64,000 bases of DNA, from assembly GCA_014281115.1 (NCBI GenBank), contig JACONQ010000001.1:3410001-3474000 (forward strand), read 5' to 3'. This stretch comes from Laburnicola sp. R22_1 (lineage: Eukaryota > Ascomycota > Dothideomycetes > Pleosporales > Didymosphaeriaceae). Below the pieces are notes generated by a model that saw only the letters and a list, made by a program, of their open reading frames with translations, did not search any database and was not told the origin of the DNA. A program made the position numbers and the translations under genes. Positions 19,912-32,950 of the stretch are shown one piece after another (position 1 is the stretch's first letter; every line of letters starts with the position of its first letter).

Positions 19912-22433
19912 CTATTGCGAGATACCCAACTCCTTGTAAAACGCCTCGGTACTAGGCTTCCTGCCTAAAAACTCCTCCAGAATATCCATCTCCTCCTTAC
20001 TTCCACCACGCTCGAGCACCGTATGCCTATACCGCCTGCCCTCTTTGCCATTCATAGGATCGTCCTTGAAGACCGAGTAGAACATGTCTGTCGAATATAC
20101 CTGCGAAGAGAGGTAGCCGTAGTAACTGCATAGGGTGTAAGCTTTTGCTACGCTAATCAAGAAAGGATGAGATATGGTTTCACGTACCCAGCGTCATACC
20201 CGCCAATCAAGTGGCCAAACGTAGCCTGTCCATTCCCCCACGTCCAGTCTCCACCGAGCGCCTCAGGTCCATCGAGCTGCGAGATCTCGTGCCTGAGCCG
20301 GTTGTACGTCGACGTGATATCCAACTTCTCGATGTCTTCGTGCCTCTCCGGCTCGTGCACAGTCATGTCGAACATGCCAAAGTGCAGCTGCCGGAGGTTG
20401 AAGAGCGCATCATTGACGTGTTTGGTGCTGATCAGGTTCGCAATGAGCGAGTTAGGAATCTGCTCAGAAGGCTTCTTGTCTGCGCCTGATGACTCCTTGT
20501 ACGCTGCCTCGTACTCTGGCGAGAGGTACGAGTAGTGGTGGGATAGTGACCGTAGCTGCGACGGCGTCCAGCACCAGTTCTCCAACATCTGACTGGGCGC
20601 TTCGACAAAGTCACGCACTGTGTTGGTGCCGTGGAAGCGCGAGTATGTGGTCCGTGACACAAGATCGTGGATACCATGGCCGAGCTCGTGGAACAGTGTA
20701 ACAACCTCGTCGTGCTTGAGTAACGATGGCTTCTTCGGCGTTGGCTTGGAGAAGTTGCACACGAGAGCCGTAGCAGGGTAGCGCCGGTTGCCGTTCTCGT
20801 CGATGTACCCAGGCTGCAGGTTAAAATTCGCTGCATGGCCGTACTTGCCGTCACGCGGGAAGAGGTCAAGGTAGAGATAGCCAACGAAGCCAGCACCTTC
20901 GCCTTCGTCGTCCCACACGCTGAAGATTTGGACATCCTCGTGCCAGAGAATGTCCGAGCCCTTGCCTCCATCAGCAAGTGCCACCCGGTCTTCGCCAGTG
21001 ATCTCGACGAAAGCCAAGCCAAAGAGCTCCTCGAAAATCTTCAGCATGCCTTGAATGGTCGTCTGGAGGGGGAAGTATTCCGCGATGACCTGCTGGTCAA
21101 GCGAGAAGTCCTTCTCCAGCATCAACCGGTCGTAGTACCGGTGATCCCAGAGGAAGTACCTAGCATCCGAACCATCATCCAGACCCCGAGCCTTGAGATC
21201 CTGCTGTTTGAGCTCCAAAAGCTTCTGGATCTCCTTCTTACCACCAGGCGCAAGACGCGTCCGCAAGTCTCCCAAAAAGTCATCGACCGTCTTCGGTGTC
21301 TTGGCCATCTTGTCCTCTATGCGGAACTCAGCGTGGTTGTTGTACCCCAGGATGCGGGCTGCCTCGTCTCGAAGCAGAATCGCTTCGCGGAACAAAGGCA
21401 CGTTGCCGTTGCATTTATTCTCGTTTTCGACAAAGACTCGCTTGCGCGTCTCGGCGTGGGTCGCGTACTTCAACGTGGGGAACAGGTCCGGGTACTTGAA
21501 TGACAGCCAAAGCTTGCCTTCATTCTCGCCCTCGCCCTTCTTCAAACCAGACACAACGTCCTCGGGCACGCCGTCCAGCTCCTCCCTTGTGAACCAGATG
21601 CCGCCCTGCTCCTCGTTCAAGTTCTTCTGGAACTCGATGCTGATGGAGCTCAGCCGCTGCTTGATCTCCTTGAAGCGATCGCGCTTCGGCCCCGCAGGTA
21701 CGTTCAGACCATTGCGAATGTATGACTTGTGGTCCTTCTCGAGGAGCCGCTGCGACTCTGCGTCCAAGGATTCCTTCTTCTGGAGAACAGCATCGACGAG
21801 CTGGAAGACGTCCTCGCGCATGCTTGACTCGATGCCAAAGTCGTCCAGCAGCTTCTCGGCCTCGGTCGAGGCATCGCGCAGCGCCTTGTCCGTGGACACG
21901 GCCTGGTAGAAGCCGATGATGTGCGACTCGATGGCCATTTTGTTGTCGTCGAGCGCGACAGGGAGGAGCACGCTCTTGAAGTCGGCCGTCTCCGCTGTGA
22001 CGTCCTTGACGATCGCATCTTGGACGTTCCGCGACCTATCAATCTTGGCCATGTCAGCCCAGCGCTTACGTTGCGATGCCCCTCGTCTGCCCAAGGAGGT
22101 GCACCGCTATATGTGCGCAAGTCCACAGGCAAGACGCCCCCCAGACTCGCGAAAGGGACCTACCAGTCGCTTCACGTCCTCGACCAGGCTGCTCGGGGTC
22201 GCCGTGAACTTGGGCGGCAGCTGCGGCGGCTTCTTGTACATGGCGGGCGCCATGCTGCTGTTCATGAGCGGGCGCTGGCCCTGCGGGGACAGGAACGGGT
22301 ACTTGGCCGCCTTCAGGAACTGCAGGAGGGAGGGAGCGCGGGAGCCGATGCGCAGCGAAGCCAGAATGGCGGAGAGGGCAAGGAAGACGGCGACGGCGAC
22401 CACGAAGATGCGGGAGAAGCGTGAGGAAGCCAC
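19912..22433 (-). CDS. M3 family metallo-oligopeptidase (thimet oligopeptidase / saccharolysin type)
   Basis: A zinc peptidase that cuts short peptides. Three exons, 22433..22164, 22043..20188 and 20125..19912, keep phase and give 779 residues. The catalytic HELGH is at residues 542-546 (first His codon 20690-20688), with the family glutamate region following. Exon 1 encodes a strongly hydrophobic helix (about residues 8-28), so this copy is likely membrane-anchored or targeted, unlike the soluble cytosolic yeast enzyme. Joining exon 1 to exon 2 at an AAG acceptor gives VEDVKRLIDRSRNVQD, the normal start of the M3 helical lobe. The last junction restores DAGYYGYLSSQV, a hallmark near the active-site wall. 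The C-terminus FYKELGIS matches the family end. A shorter product from internal ATGs would lack the helix. Confidence 0.92.
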
Positions 22434-23258
22434 GGTTGTGGAGTTAGCTGCGCGTCAACACATGAAGGGGCGGGGGGTCTCTGCTGTACAGTGGAGGTGA
22501 ATGTAGAAGAGGGTGAAGGACGCTGCCGGCTTTCACTCGCGCGGCAGGCAGTCAGGCAGTGAGAGATGGATGCTGCAGGTGCCGGCGCTTGGGGCGAGGC
22601 GTTGCAGATGGCGGCGAATCTGCGCGTCCGTTTGGCGCCGCCCACCCGGTTAGCCCGCCTCTCACGCAGCCCAGCCCTGCGAAGCCCTGTGAAGGTCTGT
22701 GACTCTGCTCGACCTCGAATCATCACGATGCTGCGCCGCAGGAAGATCGGCTTGGTCCTCTATTATTAAATCTCCTGGGAGCAACGCGCTTTGCGGCTTG
22801 TAATTGGACAGCCAACATGCTTTTTGGATTCCTTCATCTACATCGCATAGCACACCCTCCATACTGCCGACCTAACATGTCCAGCTATCCCGTCCCGCTG
22901 TATATATAGCACAGAGCTCCTCGTAGACTCGCAGACGAGAATCCAGCAGACGAAAATCCAACGGCCAAGGTAGCCTCGCTCAGACCTTGCCTGCCTTCCC
23001 CACGGGACGGTGCCATCGCAGCCAACCCCCTGCTTGTACACATCCACCAACAGAACTAACAAACAACAATTAGTCCAAGCACTTCTCAGTACACCGGACC
23101 GAACTCACCAGTCATCGACATGACATAAGTAGCGGCGCAGTAGGCCAGCTACCGCGCTGTCACTGCCGCGTGCCCCTCCCTTTAAACATTACACCAGATA
23201 CCCGCCTCCCCCAGCACCCCCCTCCTCTCGAGTACAGTGTTTTTCTGCCCCCCCACCC
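22434..23258. other. Promoter region of the oligopeptidase gene and 3' flank of the 7TM gene
   Basis: No gene recognised. TATATATAGCACAG near 22901 could be a TATA-like element. C-rich stretches lie near 23190-23260. Confidence 0.35.
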
Positions 23259-24566
23259 CTAAACCGTCAGATTCCCATGCGCACGCACAGGCTCCAACAT
23301 CCCACTTCCCCTACTACTCAAGCTCTCCGGCACGGTGATGAACGGCCCCCACCCCGGACTCCCGTTCCCAGTCCTAGCCCCAGCACCTCCCCCTTTACCC
23401 CCTCCATCGTCGTCGAATTCAAAAAACGCCAAACTGTTTCTCTCCAGCGGCCTCCCCTCACTCTCCGCCTGCTCCTCCTTCGGCGGCGCGATCTCCCTCA
23501 CGCGCCGCGGCCCCAGCTTCTCCTCCGGCTCGCGCTCGCGACCGCGGAAGAACAAGCGCAAGAAGGGCACCGACGCAGACACGATTCCGCTGTTCGTCTC
23601 GACCTGGCCCCAGAGGAGCAAATCCGAGCCGAACACGGCGCTGTTTTGAGGCGACTCGGACCAGAGAGCCATGACCCACATGCGGACGCAACTCGCGACA
23701 ATAGCCATGATGCCGACGCTGAAGATGCCCACGAGGGCGAGCCGCTTGCTCATGGGCACCCGGAGACCTAGCAGCGTCGGAATAGGCAGTAACATGATCA
23801 ACACATCGGTGAATAGATTCACTGCACCAGTAAAGACCCACAAGCGCGTGGGATCGTAGCACTTGAAGTGCGGTTTCTTGGTATCGGGGTTCCCGTCGAA
23901 CTGGGAGAGGAAGCCCGATGTGTCGAAGCTATGGGCCGGGTTTTCGCATTGAAACGCTGCAGCGACCGTGGTGGCGACGGTGTAGAGGATGACGAAGGCG
24001 ATGGTGCCGTTGACGGTGTGGCGGAAGGTGCGGTGCGAAGCAATCTTTTTATAGAAGAAAAGGATGGAAAGCTTGACGAAGCAGAGGGCTACGCCGTAGC
24101 TCATGCGGTAGATGTACCACGTGAGCAGTGTACCGCGGAGGGAGGCCTCAATCTGGGGTCTTTTCTCCTGTATGCGTGTTAGCCGAGCATCATCATGGAT
24201 AACAAGGAGGAAATGGAACCTTACCGGTATGCGGAAGAAGCTAGGACGGAACTTGCTACTTGTCTGATCTTGATAGTAATTTATCACCGTGTTGCCCCAA
24301 GTGAGTAGCTGTACCATATAAGCATGCGCCGTCTATACGTAGACCGCCATCTTTACTCACCAACGCAATCATCATAAGATGATCAGTAGCTCCAATGTGA
24401 CCCATCCGATACCAGCGGCAATAATATCTTGACAACCAACATCAGTAAGGCAAGCATCACCAGGCCCCCACCTCAGACATACATACCTCAACAAGACGAC
24501 AATAGTTGACAAACTTGTCAACGTTATCCCCACAATCACCACCACGAACCCCGGCCTGAGATACAT
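23259..24566 (-). CDS. Fungal rhodopsin-like seven-helix membrane protein
   Basis: An integral membrane protein of the family often annotated as fungal rhodopsin or SAT-like domain. Four exons, 24566..24487, 24427..24361, 24308..24225 and 24167..23259, total 379 residues with all phases consistent. Helix 1 is GFVVVIVGITLTSLSTIVVLL. The small second exon gives RYYCRWYRMGHIGATDHLMM, the usual loop and start of helix 2. Exon 3 supplies TWGNTVINYYQ, and the last exon holds the remaining helices, including the FVKLSILFFYKKI segment, the LFTDVLIMLLPIPTL segment and the final charged cytosolic tail of about 90 residues. The start is uncertain: an in-frame ATG at 24665 would add 33 residues including a Phe-rich patch, and 24566 was preferred because it lies directly before helix 1. 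The ligand and role are unknown; members are often near secondary-metabolite or stress genes, which is not the case here. Confidence 0.82.
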
Positions 24567-27069
24567 GTCTGTCTGCTCCACCCAACCGCCAAAGCTCGAG
24601 GTAGTTTCGCGGAAACAAGGTACACCCAGTGCCCCAAAGAAAAAGAAGGACCAGCCCAGCTCCAAGCCACGTGCGTCTCAAAGAACCATGAGAACACCAG
24701 TGTCAGTGCGAGAGGCAAAAAAAAAAGCAAACCAGTCGCAAACTCGCACAAAAGAATGGACGGGCAAACAAGCAACAACAACAACAACGCACAACGCAGA
24801 AAAGAGTGAACGAGACGTGCGTGAACGACGGACGGGCCTCAGTAGAAAGAAAGCAAAAGGAAGGCATATCCCCATCCTTTTAGGCATTTTTCCCAGATGA
24901 TCTACCGGCGCACAATTTCTCCATGCAGATGCGTGCAGGTCTATCCAAAACACAGCCCCTAGAACCTATGCCGTACATGCCTCGCTTTGCCTTACCACCC
25001 GTCATGCACGCAATACCTACACTCACTGCGAACCGGACTACACCATTTCCCGAGCCTGGCCTGGGGCAGTGTGACATCATACATGTGCTCTCATCATATG
25101 AAATCACACGGGTTCATCACACTGGCCCCAAACGCCAGGCCGCATGGTTGTTGACCGGACGTACAGTCTTCCTTCCCAACGAGGCACCCACCCAGCCATA
25201 CCTTACGTATCAGCCGAATTGCCGCTTCCTAATGTCCTACACACATCTTCCTCATCATTCCACCTTCCCTTCAGAATATCAACAACCCTCCAAAGCCACC
25301 TACAATAGCAAACCCCTCTCCACCAACCCATCTCCGCTCTCCTCTGCCCTGCAAAATTACAACCTACAATCCACCCCCAAGCCACCAGACCTTCACAACT
25401 TCCAAGAGCATAACCCACCCCAAACTCTAATTCCCCCCAGCGGCTCGTCCCATACACACCCCCTCCCTACAACCCCCTCCCCCCCTCAAAAAAAGGGGTC
25501 CGCCATCAAGCAAAGCAAGCAAGCCTCCCCCACCTCCCTCCACCCACGACAATCCCCTCACAAAGCCCATACGCCGCCACACCTGATGAAATCACAGCGC
25601 GTCACGTGTCCCCACTAGCCCGGTACGCATAACCCCCACCACAACCACCTCTCACAAGCAACGCGCGAGATCTCAGACACCACCCGGTCTCCAGGCCAGG
25701 CCAGGCCAGGCTACAAGGCTAGCAGGGCATGCAGGGGCAGCGCCTTGTGCCTGATGATGATGATGAGGCGCATGTAAGAGAAATGTTGGATGTGAAACGT
25801 GCGGCACACACGCACGACTCGCGACGCCGAACACGCGACGCAACGCACGGCGCATCTACCGGTACATCCGTGTCCCGCATGTTCCCGCATCCGTAGATCC
25901 GTAGGCATCCGGCGCAGGCAGTGCGCACACTGGTGACTGACTGATGGATGATGATGATGAATCCACTCGTTCCCCTCGTTCAAATAAAATCAACCGAGCA
26001 ATGAACCGCCGGATCAACCGATCAACTCGGATCAAGCAATCGACTGGCTCGCTGACCTGCCCTACCTGCCTGAACATAATAATAATGAATCACACGAACA
26101 AAGACAATGCCGTAGAAAAAAAAAATCTCACTTGCTAGTTGGTAAGTACTCACGGACTCACGGACCCACTCTATCCAGCCAGAATCTTACCTCCCCTCCC
26201 CTACCTTCTAGGTAGCCACCCCAACCATCACAAGCAATTCACACACACACACAAAACTCTCACAAACCCTAATAGACCAAAATGCCATTGAATTTCCGTC
26301 CGTTTTCCCCTTTGGTTTTCGCACGCCCCAGCTAGCTAGCCATGCTTCTTCTAATTCTATGAAGCAGCGAGCTAGGTTTTTCGATGAACGAGAATGACAA
26401 TTGATTGCCCCGACCAATTCTGAAAAGAAAAAAAAAGAAAGAAAAAGGCCGATGCATTGGTAGAGATTTGTACACTGAATGGACAACAACAACAACAGAC
26501 AACAACAAATGCCCTACCCTGCCCTGCCCTTTTGCGGCATGCAGCCATCTGAAAATGCAGACAAACGAACGCCACCCAACGGTTTTGACACCTTTTCTCT
26601 CAAACTAATGTTCCTCCACGTCTAGTTGCCCCGCTTTGCCCAACTTTTGCGCCTGGCAAATGCACGCCGCGAGGGGAACATCTATGCTTTTTGGTGAAAG
26701 AAATATGGGCGTAAATGCAAACGTAACCGCCTGATGTCGTGATGCTCGGTTTTGCGCTCTGTGGCGCTCTTGCTGGAAAAAAGAAAAGCCCAAAGAAGCC
26801 GTGTTTGAACCATGAAACGCCGTCATGTAATGCCGGTCCTAGCAGGCGAACCTACCTAGAACGTATTTCAGATATGCCGATTGTAAAATAACTTGGTCAT
26901 GAAATGTGTGACCTATGTGATGAAAACCGCCCGATGCAATGCGAGTGGGCTATAAAGGACCTGTGATTTGCGGGGCTGCTGCTGTTCAAAGGAGAAGGTA
27001 TGGACTCCATATTGTAGATCTTCTGGGCTTGATGTTTGAGGTGGTGGTACGGAAGCTCGGCCTTCGGTT
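24567..27069. other. 2.5-kb gene-free stretch with simple repeats
   Basis: Between the 7TM gene start and the 3' end of the transcription-factor gene. It includes A-rich and (CAA)n tracts near 24770-24790 and 26478-26508, a GATGAT-type microsatellite near 25755 and 25945, and C-rich blocks near 25440-25490. The compact ORFs on both strands have no domain features and look incidental. No repeat from the AT-rich island is recognised here. Confidence 0.4.
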
Positions 27070-30000
27070 TCAGGCGACAGAGGAATCGAGAACGGGGGTG
27101 AAAAGAAGCTTCATGTCGAGAGTAAGATCCGCGATGCCGTAGCTGTCGTCAACGGTCGTAATGCTACCAATTTCCATATTTTTAGAAGCCGAATCGGAGG
27201 CGACATGAGTTTTGATATGCTTGAGCAAGGTGAAAACTTGTTGAAAACGAGCGTCCGGTTGAGCACCCCAGTCTTCGCGACGAGAATTCTGCAGAAAAGC
27301 CTTTGCGAGGAAGTAATAGTGGATACCGTCTCGGCAAAATCCCAGCGGTCTTTGGCTAGAACCATATTGAATCTGAATATCCGAATCCCATTGTTTTTTC
27401 CAAGCTAGAAGTGCTGACATGGTACTGCGAAGACTGAGCTGAGCCTGCAAGTACTGAGAATTCCGAGGAGTCAAACCATCGACTGGAGTAGCATAACCGC
27501 TGCTACCATTGCTGACAGTCTCGTCCGCAGGTGTCCAGCCCTTGTGCGATTGTGGAGTACTAGCACCGCTAGAAGGGAGACCAGAGACGCTAAAGCTGAG
27601 AGAGTGACGTTGTAGTTTGTAGATCTGGATATGAATGGCGTGGATGAGGATAAATTTGGAATAGACGTTCGTAGACCGATGAGGAATGTTGTTGCCTTGA
27701 TCAAGTAACACAAGAGCTTCCGACATCATAAGTTGCTTTGGACGTCGGCTTCCTGCAAAGTTCTGCTCTTGTGCCATACCCCCGTACAAACCTAACGCCT
27801 TTGCGCAGTCTTGTCCAGTTCTAGCTTCCCAAGCCGCATCGTCAGCGGGCAGCGGAATTTGGATGTCGTAAACGTCGAACTGTGGCTGGATGTTGAAGAA
27901 GATCGCGAGGGAGGCATCAATCAGGAACACAAGATACATGGCTCGGATTACCATCTCCTGTTGAAGCCAGATTTCCCAGGTCCAAGAGTTGACTTCGCCC
28001 GCGTTGATGGGTCCTGGTTGATGGAGAGCACTAAAATTCGGACGTCCACTGGGATAAGGCCGTAGCATGTCCAATTGGCGCGCAATACTGGCAAGCACCC
28101 AACTTTCTTCTCGTCCCTGTTGCCTCTGTTTTTGATTACCATGCCAGACGAACAGCGAGTGTATATGGACCAAGGCCTGAATCTCTTGAATATTCCCAGC
28201 TAGGGGTGTATTTTCTTCTACAACATTCCGTGCTCTTTGAGTGGCTACCTTGTACAGTTGCGAGGACCTGAATACCGAAGCCCTCACCAATTCCATCAGC
28301 CAGCGAACTTCTCTTACACCAATCCTATCAGAATATACCGCACCGACGCATACCATGGTGAGGACAAGCCCATCGTACGCAGTAATGTGATTGAAAGATG
28401 AATGAATCATCGGCCAGTGATTTTGAAAGTTTTTATATAGGTCCAGAAAATGCTTCAAGTTCTCCGCAGTTAAGATCCTCTTCAGCACCTCGCAACCGTG
28501 TGCCGCATTAGATCCGGGAGTTAACATGGATGAATTGGGATAGCAGAAGGCGACTAACGCGCTGGCCTTGTCCTGCAGCGGATCGATCGAACAGAGATCC
28601 CAATTGGTGACAACAGAGACGGAAGTAGCAAAACCAGGATCCGGATACAGCCCACTATACATGGCATCGTGCGCGGTTTCATCTGAGGTCTAAAATTCAT
28701 TATTGACAGTCAGAACGCCTGCCGCTTTGCCGGGGTGTGGGCCACTCGCCATACTGGATGTCATGATGTAGTTGTTGTCCGGAGGCTGGCCGTTGAAAGA
28801 TCCGTTCCACCTGCTGTCTTGTCCGTTGGAGAGGCCGTCTACATTGGGCAATGTCGGACGTCCGTAGGGGGCAGAGTCTGTTTCTTCCTGTTTCACAGGC
28901 ATGCTGCTCGATGGCATCTCCTGGTGACCCATGGCACTATCGTAATTGTAATGCGGCTGGCCATTTGATGTAGGAGGCTGGCTCTGTTGATTGCTGTACT
29001 GGTTCATGTCGTGAGACATGTTGTTCGGCAAACCACTGTTTCCGCGAAAGTCGTTGAAGTTCATACGATGTCCCATGTCAAGCCCGGGCATACTCCTACG
29101 ATTCTCATCGCCTCCTGTAGGGGGCCGGATGAGGCTGCTGGACCTTGAAGTCCTTGCGGACATGGATTGGTGGGTGTTCATGCGGGGAAGCCCTTCATTA
29201 TATCCATCGGTTTGCATGGGCGCCATTGGTTGCATGCTGCCAAGCGTTGTGTTACCATAAGCCGCGTCGGAATAGGGCATGGACGTGCCGATGTGGTTGA
29301 GATACGAGTTGGCCTCTGCGCTGCTCGGCTGTCGGTTTTTCTGTAAGTGAGACTGAGCATTCTGCAGATGGCTCGCGCCCGTGGGGTTTCCGCGTCGTAT
29401 CGAACACTTTTGGAAGTGACGCTTCAGGATGTCGCTGCGCGAGAACGTATCCTTGCACAGATGGCACTGGTAAGGCCGCTCACCGGTGTCTGGAAACATT
29501 AGTAGTTGCAAAAGGACGCGCATCAGAGTATACATACGGCGAAGCAAATGACGTTTGAGATGCTTGAGATGGAGGTACGTCTTGTTGCAGTGCGGACACT
29601 CATACTTGCCCTCGGCGTTCTTGTTGGGGTTTGTGATGGTTTTGCCGGCAGCGGGGCTGGGCCGTCCAGGATGCGTGGGCAGCACCCCGCGACGACCTTG
29701 TTGGCCCACGACATGCAGGGGTTCGGGTTCTTGGTTGGACAGAACGGGAGGGTGAGGGTAGAGCTGCGGATGGCCCAGTCCCATGCCTCCGGCGCGGACA
29801 TCCTGCAGCGCGGACAGCGAGCCTATTTGGTGCCCATTTGACTGCGTCGAGGCCGTGGGGAGGAGCGGTGCTTGTGAGTACGACGACGAGTGCGGCATGT
29901 ACGAGGGCGAGGGCTGGATGGGCTGCAGGTTCCGCAGCGGAGGGTGTTGTGCTGTAATAGGCGGGATGGTGGCGCTTGTGCTCGACGGGTTGGTTACAGG

Positions 30001-30189
30001 CGTGATGGGCGTCTGCGGGTTGCTGTTATGGCCGTACATGGAGGGGAACTGCGAGCCGTTGCCGTGGAGGGGCGGCAGCGTGTGCATCTGGTTCTGGGAG
30101 CCGCCATTGTAGGACTGCGGGCCTAGAGGCTGATACTGACCGGCGCCATTGGGGTTGGGTAAGCCAGGCTGGCGGAAGCGGTCGTCCAT
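27070..30189 (-). CDS. C2H2 zinc-finger transcription factor with fungal-specific TF domain
   Basis: A sequence-specific nuclear regulator. Three exons, 30189..29538, 29489..28755 and 28682..27070, give 999 residues in consistent phase. A Gln/Pro/Asn/Ser-rich N-terminus of about 190 residues is followed by two tandem C2H2 fingers. The first (YECPHCNKTYLHLKHLKRHLLRH) is interrupted by intron 1 exactly at the linker, and joining restores the canonical HTGERPYQC linker and the second finger (CHLCKDTFSRSDILKRHFQKC). About 250 polar residues follow, including a TSSMPVKQEET stretch. The second intron (28754..28683, GTATGG donor, CAG acceptor) joins this to a fungal_trans-like domain of about 530 residues (AHGCEVLKRILT, HWPMIHSSFN, VHIHSLFVWHGN, WLQQEMVIRAMYLVFLIDASL). 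Without the second intron the region would look like two genes. The DNA target is unknown. Confidence 0.85.
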
Positions 30190-32950
30190 GATAGTGTGGT
30201 GGTACTGGTGGTGAGAGGGAAGGCGCGACCAATGGGTGTTGCTGGCCGCTCAATCATTCGACGCGGACGGCTGGAGGGGTGCGTGGGACAGGCCGCCGAC
30301 AGGTCGAGTCGGCTGCACAGGTTCGGTTGAGGCTGGGGGACGAACGATGGGCCTCGAGGGAGCTTGCGGAGCCGGGTGTGGGTCTCTGGGTTGGAGGCGG
30401 GAATGCGCGCTGAGGGTCAAGAGGGTCGAAATGCGGTCGGCACGCGATAGCTTGTCTGGTGGAGATATGTGGGATAAGGACTGGAGCGCGCGGGCCACGG
30501 CCTTTGCTGACCGAAGAAGAATGGCAGCCAACAAGCAGGTGTTGGCGGTGCTATTGATGAAGTTTGTCTGGCGCCGGCAAATTCGCGCGACCAGGGCAAG
30601 TATGCAGATCGTAGGGCCCACCGCTTCAGCCTCAGCCGAAAACCCAAGTGGAGCTTGACGCGAGCTTGAGCACGAGGCAGAGTAGCTGGCAGCTGACGTT
30701 GATGGCTTGGGCCAGGTCGAGGGCGGTGGTACTTTGAGGGAGCAGGCGTCGAGGTGAAAAAAATTTGTGACGTGACGAACGAGGGCGGTGTCTCCGATGC
30801 CGCCGCCTTGCTTTCCGCGTAGGTAGCTGCAAGAGGGCCGGTGCTGGCCGGGAAGCGCGTCAAGCTGCGATGGCCTGAGGGCAGGGCGGGGGGGTGCAGT
30901 TGTAACTTGTTACCTCACGATTGACGATGAGTGGCAGGGAAGAAGGAGGGCATTTCCACACATGGAGCGCTGCTTGGGGTGTGCAGGTGGTAGGTGTGGC
31001 TGCACTCGACCAGGACCAGGGCGCGGCAGCCGGTGGTGCGAAGGCCTGGTCCTTAGCCGACGACGCCGCGGGGCCGTGCGCGCTGGTTGGCCAGCAAAGG
31101 CCCGACACGTGACTAGCGCTGCACCTGGACATCCGGCACCCGTCCCACCTCCTCCCGCGCTCTCTCCCACGGTCCCACGGTCCCACGGTCCGCTCCCTTC
31201 CACGGCTGCGGTGCGCTGGTCGTCGGGCTGCCTCCGTGGCTGCCGCACCCTCCTCCTCCTCCTTCGTGACTATGCAGCAACCGTCGTGTGCATTGTCAAT
31301 ATTGTGCCATCCAGGACGCCGGCCGCCCTGCCTATTGCGGACGCCGCCAGCCGCCGCCCGGCACCTCTCCGATGCCGCGCTCCCGCCCACGCGTAATTGC
31401 GCCGTGGTGTTTCATGCACGCCGCGGCGACACGGCGCCATCTGCCGTTGCACTCGCTGCGCGAAAACCGCGAGAAACACATTCGCCACCGCTGACCTCGT
31501 CTGTCCCAGGCTCAGATCGGATGGCGCTGCGCGCCAGGTCCTCCGAGAATGCCACCGACGACGACGGCCGCCCCAGGCTCAAATCACCCACATGGCGGCT
31601 GTGGCGTGTGCAAGGGTTTTATTCCCGATCGCTGAAACGACAGCAGTGCCGGCAGCGCGTCAAGGCTCATCAAGCAGCCTCACTCGGTCACCGGCCTCGA
31701 GTCGACGCGACGACGACGTCGTCGTGGCCTGTCCCCTGCTGCAGCTTCCCGCGAGGCGGTGTGGAACCCGCCGCCCAGCCCAGGTGTCACTCGCCAGCGA
31801 TTCGCGCTGCTCAAAGAGCTTTCGTTCGACAGCTCGAATGACGCATCGACGCATCCCGGCGAACCATGCAGCGTCGGCTCAGGGGTCCCCGGCCGATTGC
31901 AACGGCCGCCCGCCATCACTTCGGATCAACATAACTCGCTGCGTATGGCTCCAACGGGAGCGTGAAACGCAATCAAACACGGCTTCGAGAATCCTGCATG
32001 GAAGCCAGCGGGGTTTGCATCGACACTGCAGACCGTGCAGAAGTTTCGCCTTGTCCTGGCTTGCCAGCTCGTCGTCCATCCTCATTGCGCCTGTCCATAG
32101 CCAGCCTGTAGCAGGTATGCATAGCTAGGAGCCTAAGAGCGAGGTTTAGATCAGGGAGGCAGGTACGCAAAAGGTCTTGAACAGGTTTTGACGAGATTTT
32201 GACAACTGCTACGGAGCTTACCACCACTGTACAGATTTAAATACCCGTGGTTACTACACAGAAGACCTGCCAACATGCGCCGAGGTCAGTCCGTGTAATT
32301 CGCGATGCTTCCAACACGAGGCAGCAGCCCGTACCACATCCTCATATACATCAGCTGTCAGTTTTCGAGTCCTGAACGGGAGCGAGCAACACCCCCGCTC
32401 AACAACAAGTTACACCGAGAATACATCGTCATTGCGTATCTGTTTCACGATAGCTATTCATAGCAACTGTCTGTGTACCTACTGTACAGTACAGAGTAAC
32501 CTACCACGGCAGGAAAAGAGGCGGGCTGAGCGAACGCCGCGTCCAACACAGACCTGGAGGCTGGCAGGGAAAAATCTTCCGCACGCTGCCCAGCACATGG
32601 ATAGCACAACGATCACCACCAGGAAAGTCCGCTCGGCACCCATACTCTACCCGGAATCCCCCGGATCATCCGCTCCCACCTCCCTCAGGCTCCCATATAT
32701 GTACACAGGTAATCCCCAGCGCAGCGCACTCAGCGCCGTAGCCTGTGGCTGCTCACCGGCTCGGACGGCCATCCGTACCCCTCCATGTTCATGACACCGT
32801 CTCTCTGATGTATGAGCCAAGTTCATCGCAAACGCCTCTTATGTAAAGTCGCAGTTCAATTAAGCTCAAAAGTCCCACTCATCTTATTATCTCGTACGCC
32901 GGGCAGCGGAGCCTGTCAGAGGGAAGGCTCCGCAAGGGCCGCGAAAATAC
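30190..32950. other. Long gene-free region upstream of the C2H2 regulator
   Basis: GC-rich and lacking a convincing gene: several overlapping open frames (up to 243 codons) exist on both strands, as expected from GC-rich DNA, but none has a domain, signal or clear exon structure. CCCACGGT is repeated three times in tandem near 31167-31190. A long regulatory leader is common for fungal transcription factors, and this may be one. The stretch ends where the AT-rich repeat island starts. Confidence 0.4.

Noticed and set aside
30236..32128. Several GC-rich ORFs of 140-243 codons upstream of the C2H2 regulator
   Set aside because: Mutually overlapping on both strands, Arg/Ala/Pro-rich, no domains or splice logic; most likely chance frames in GC-rich DNA.
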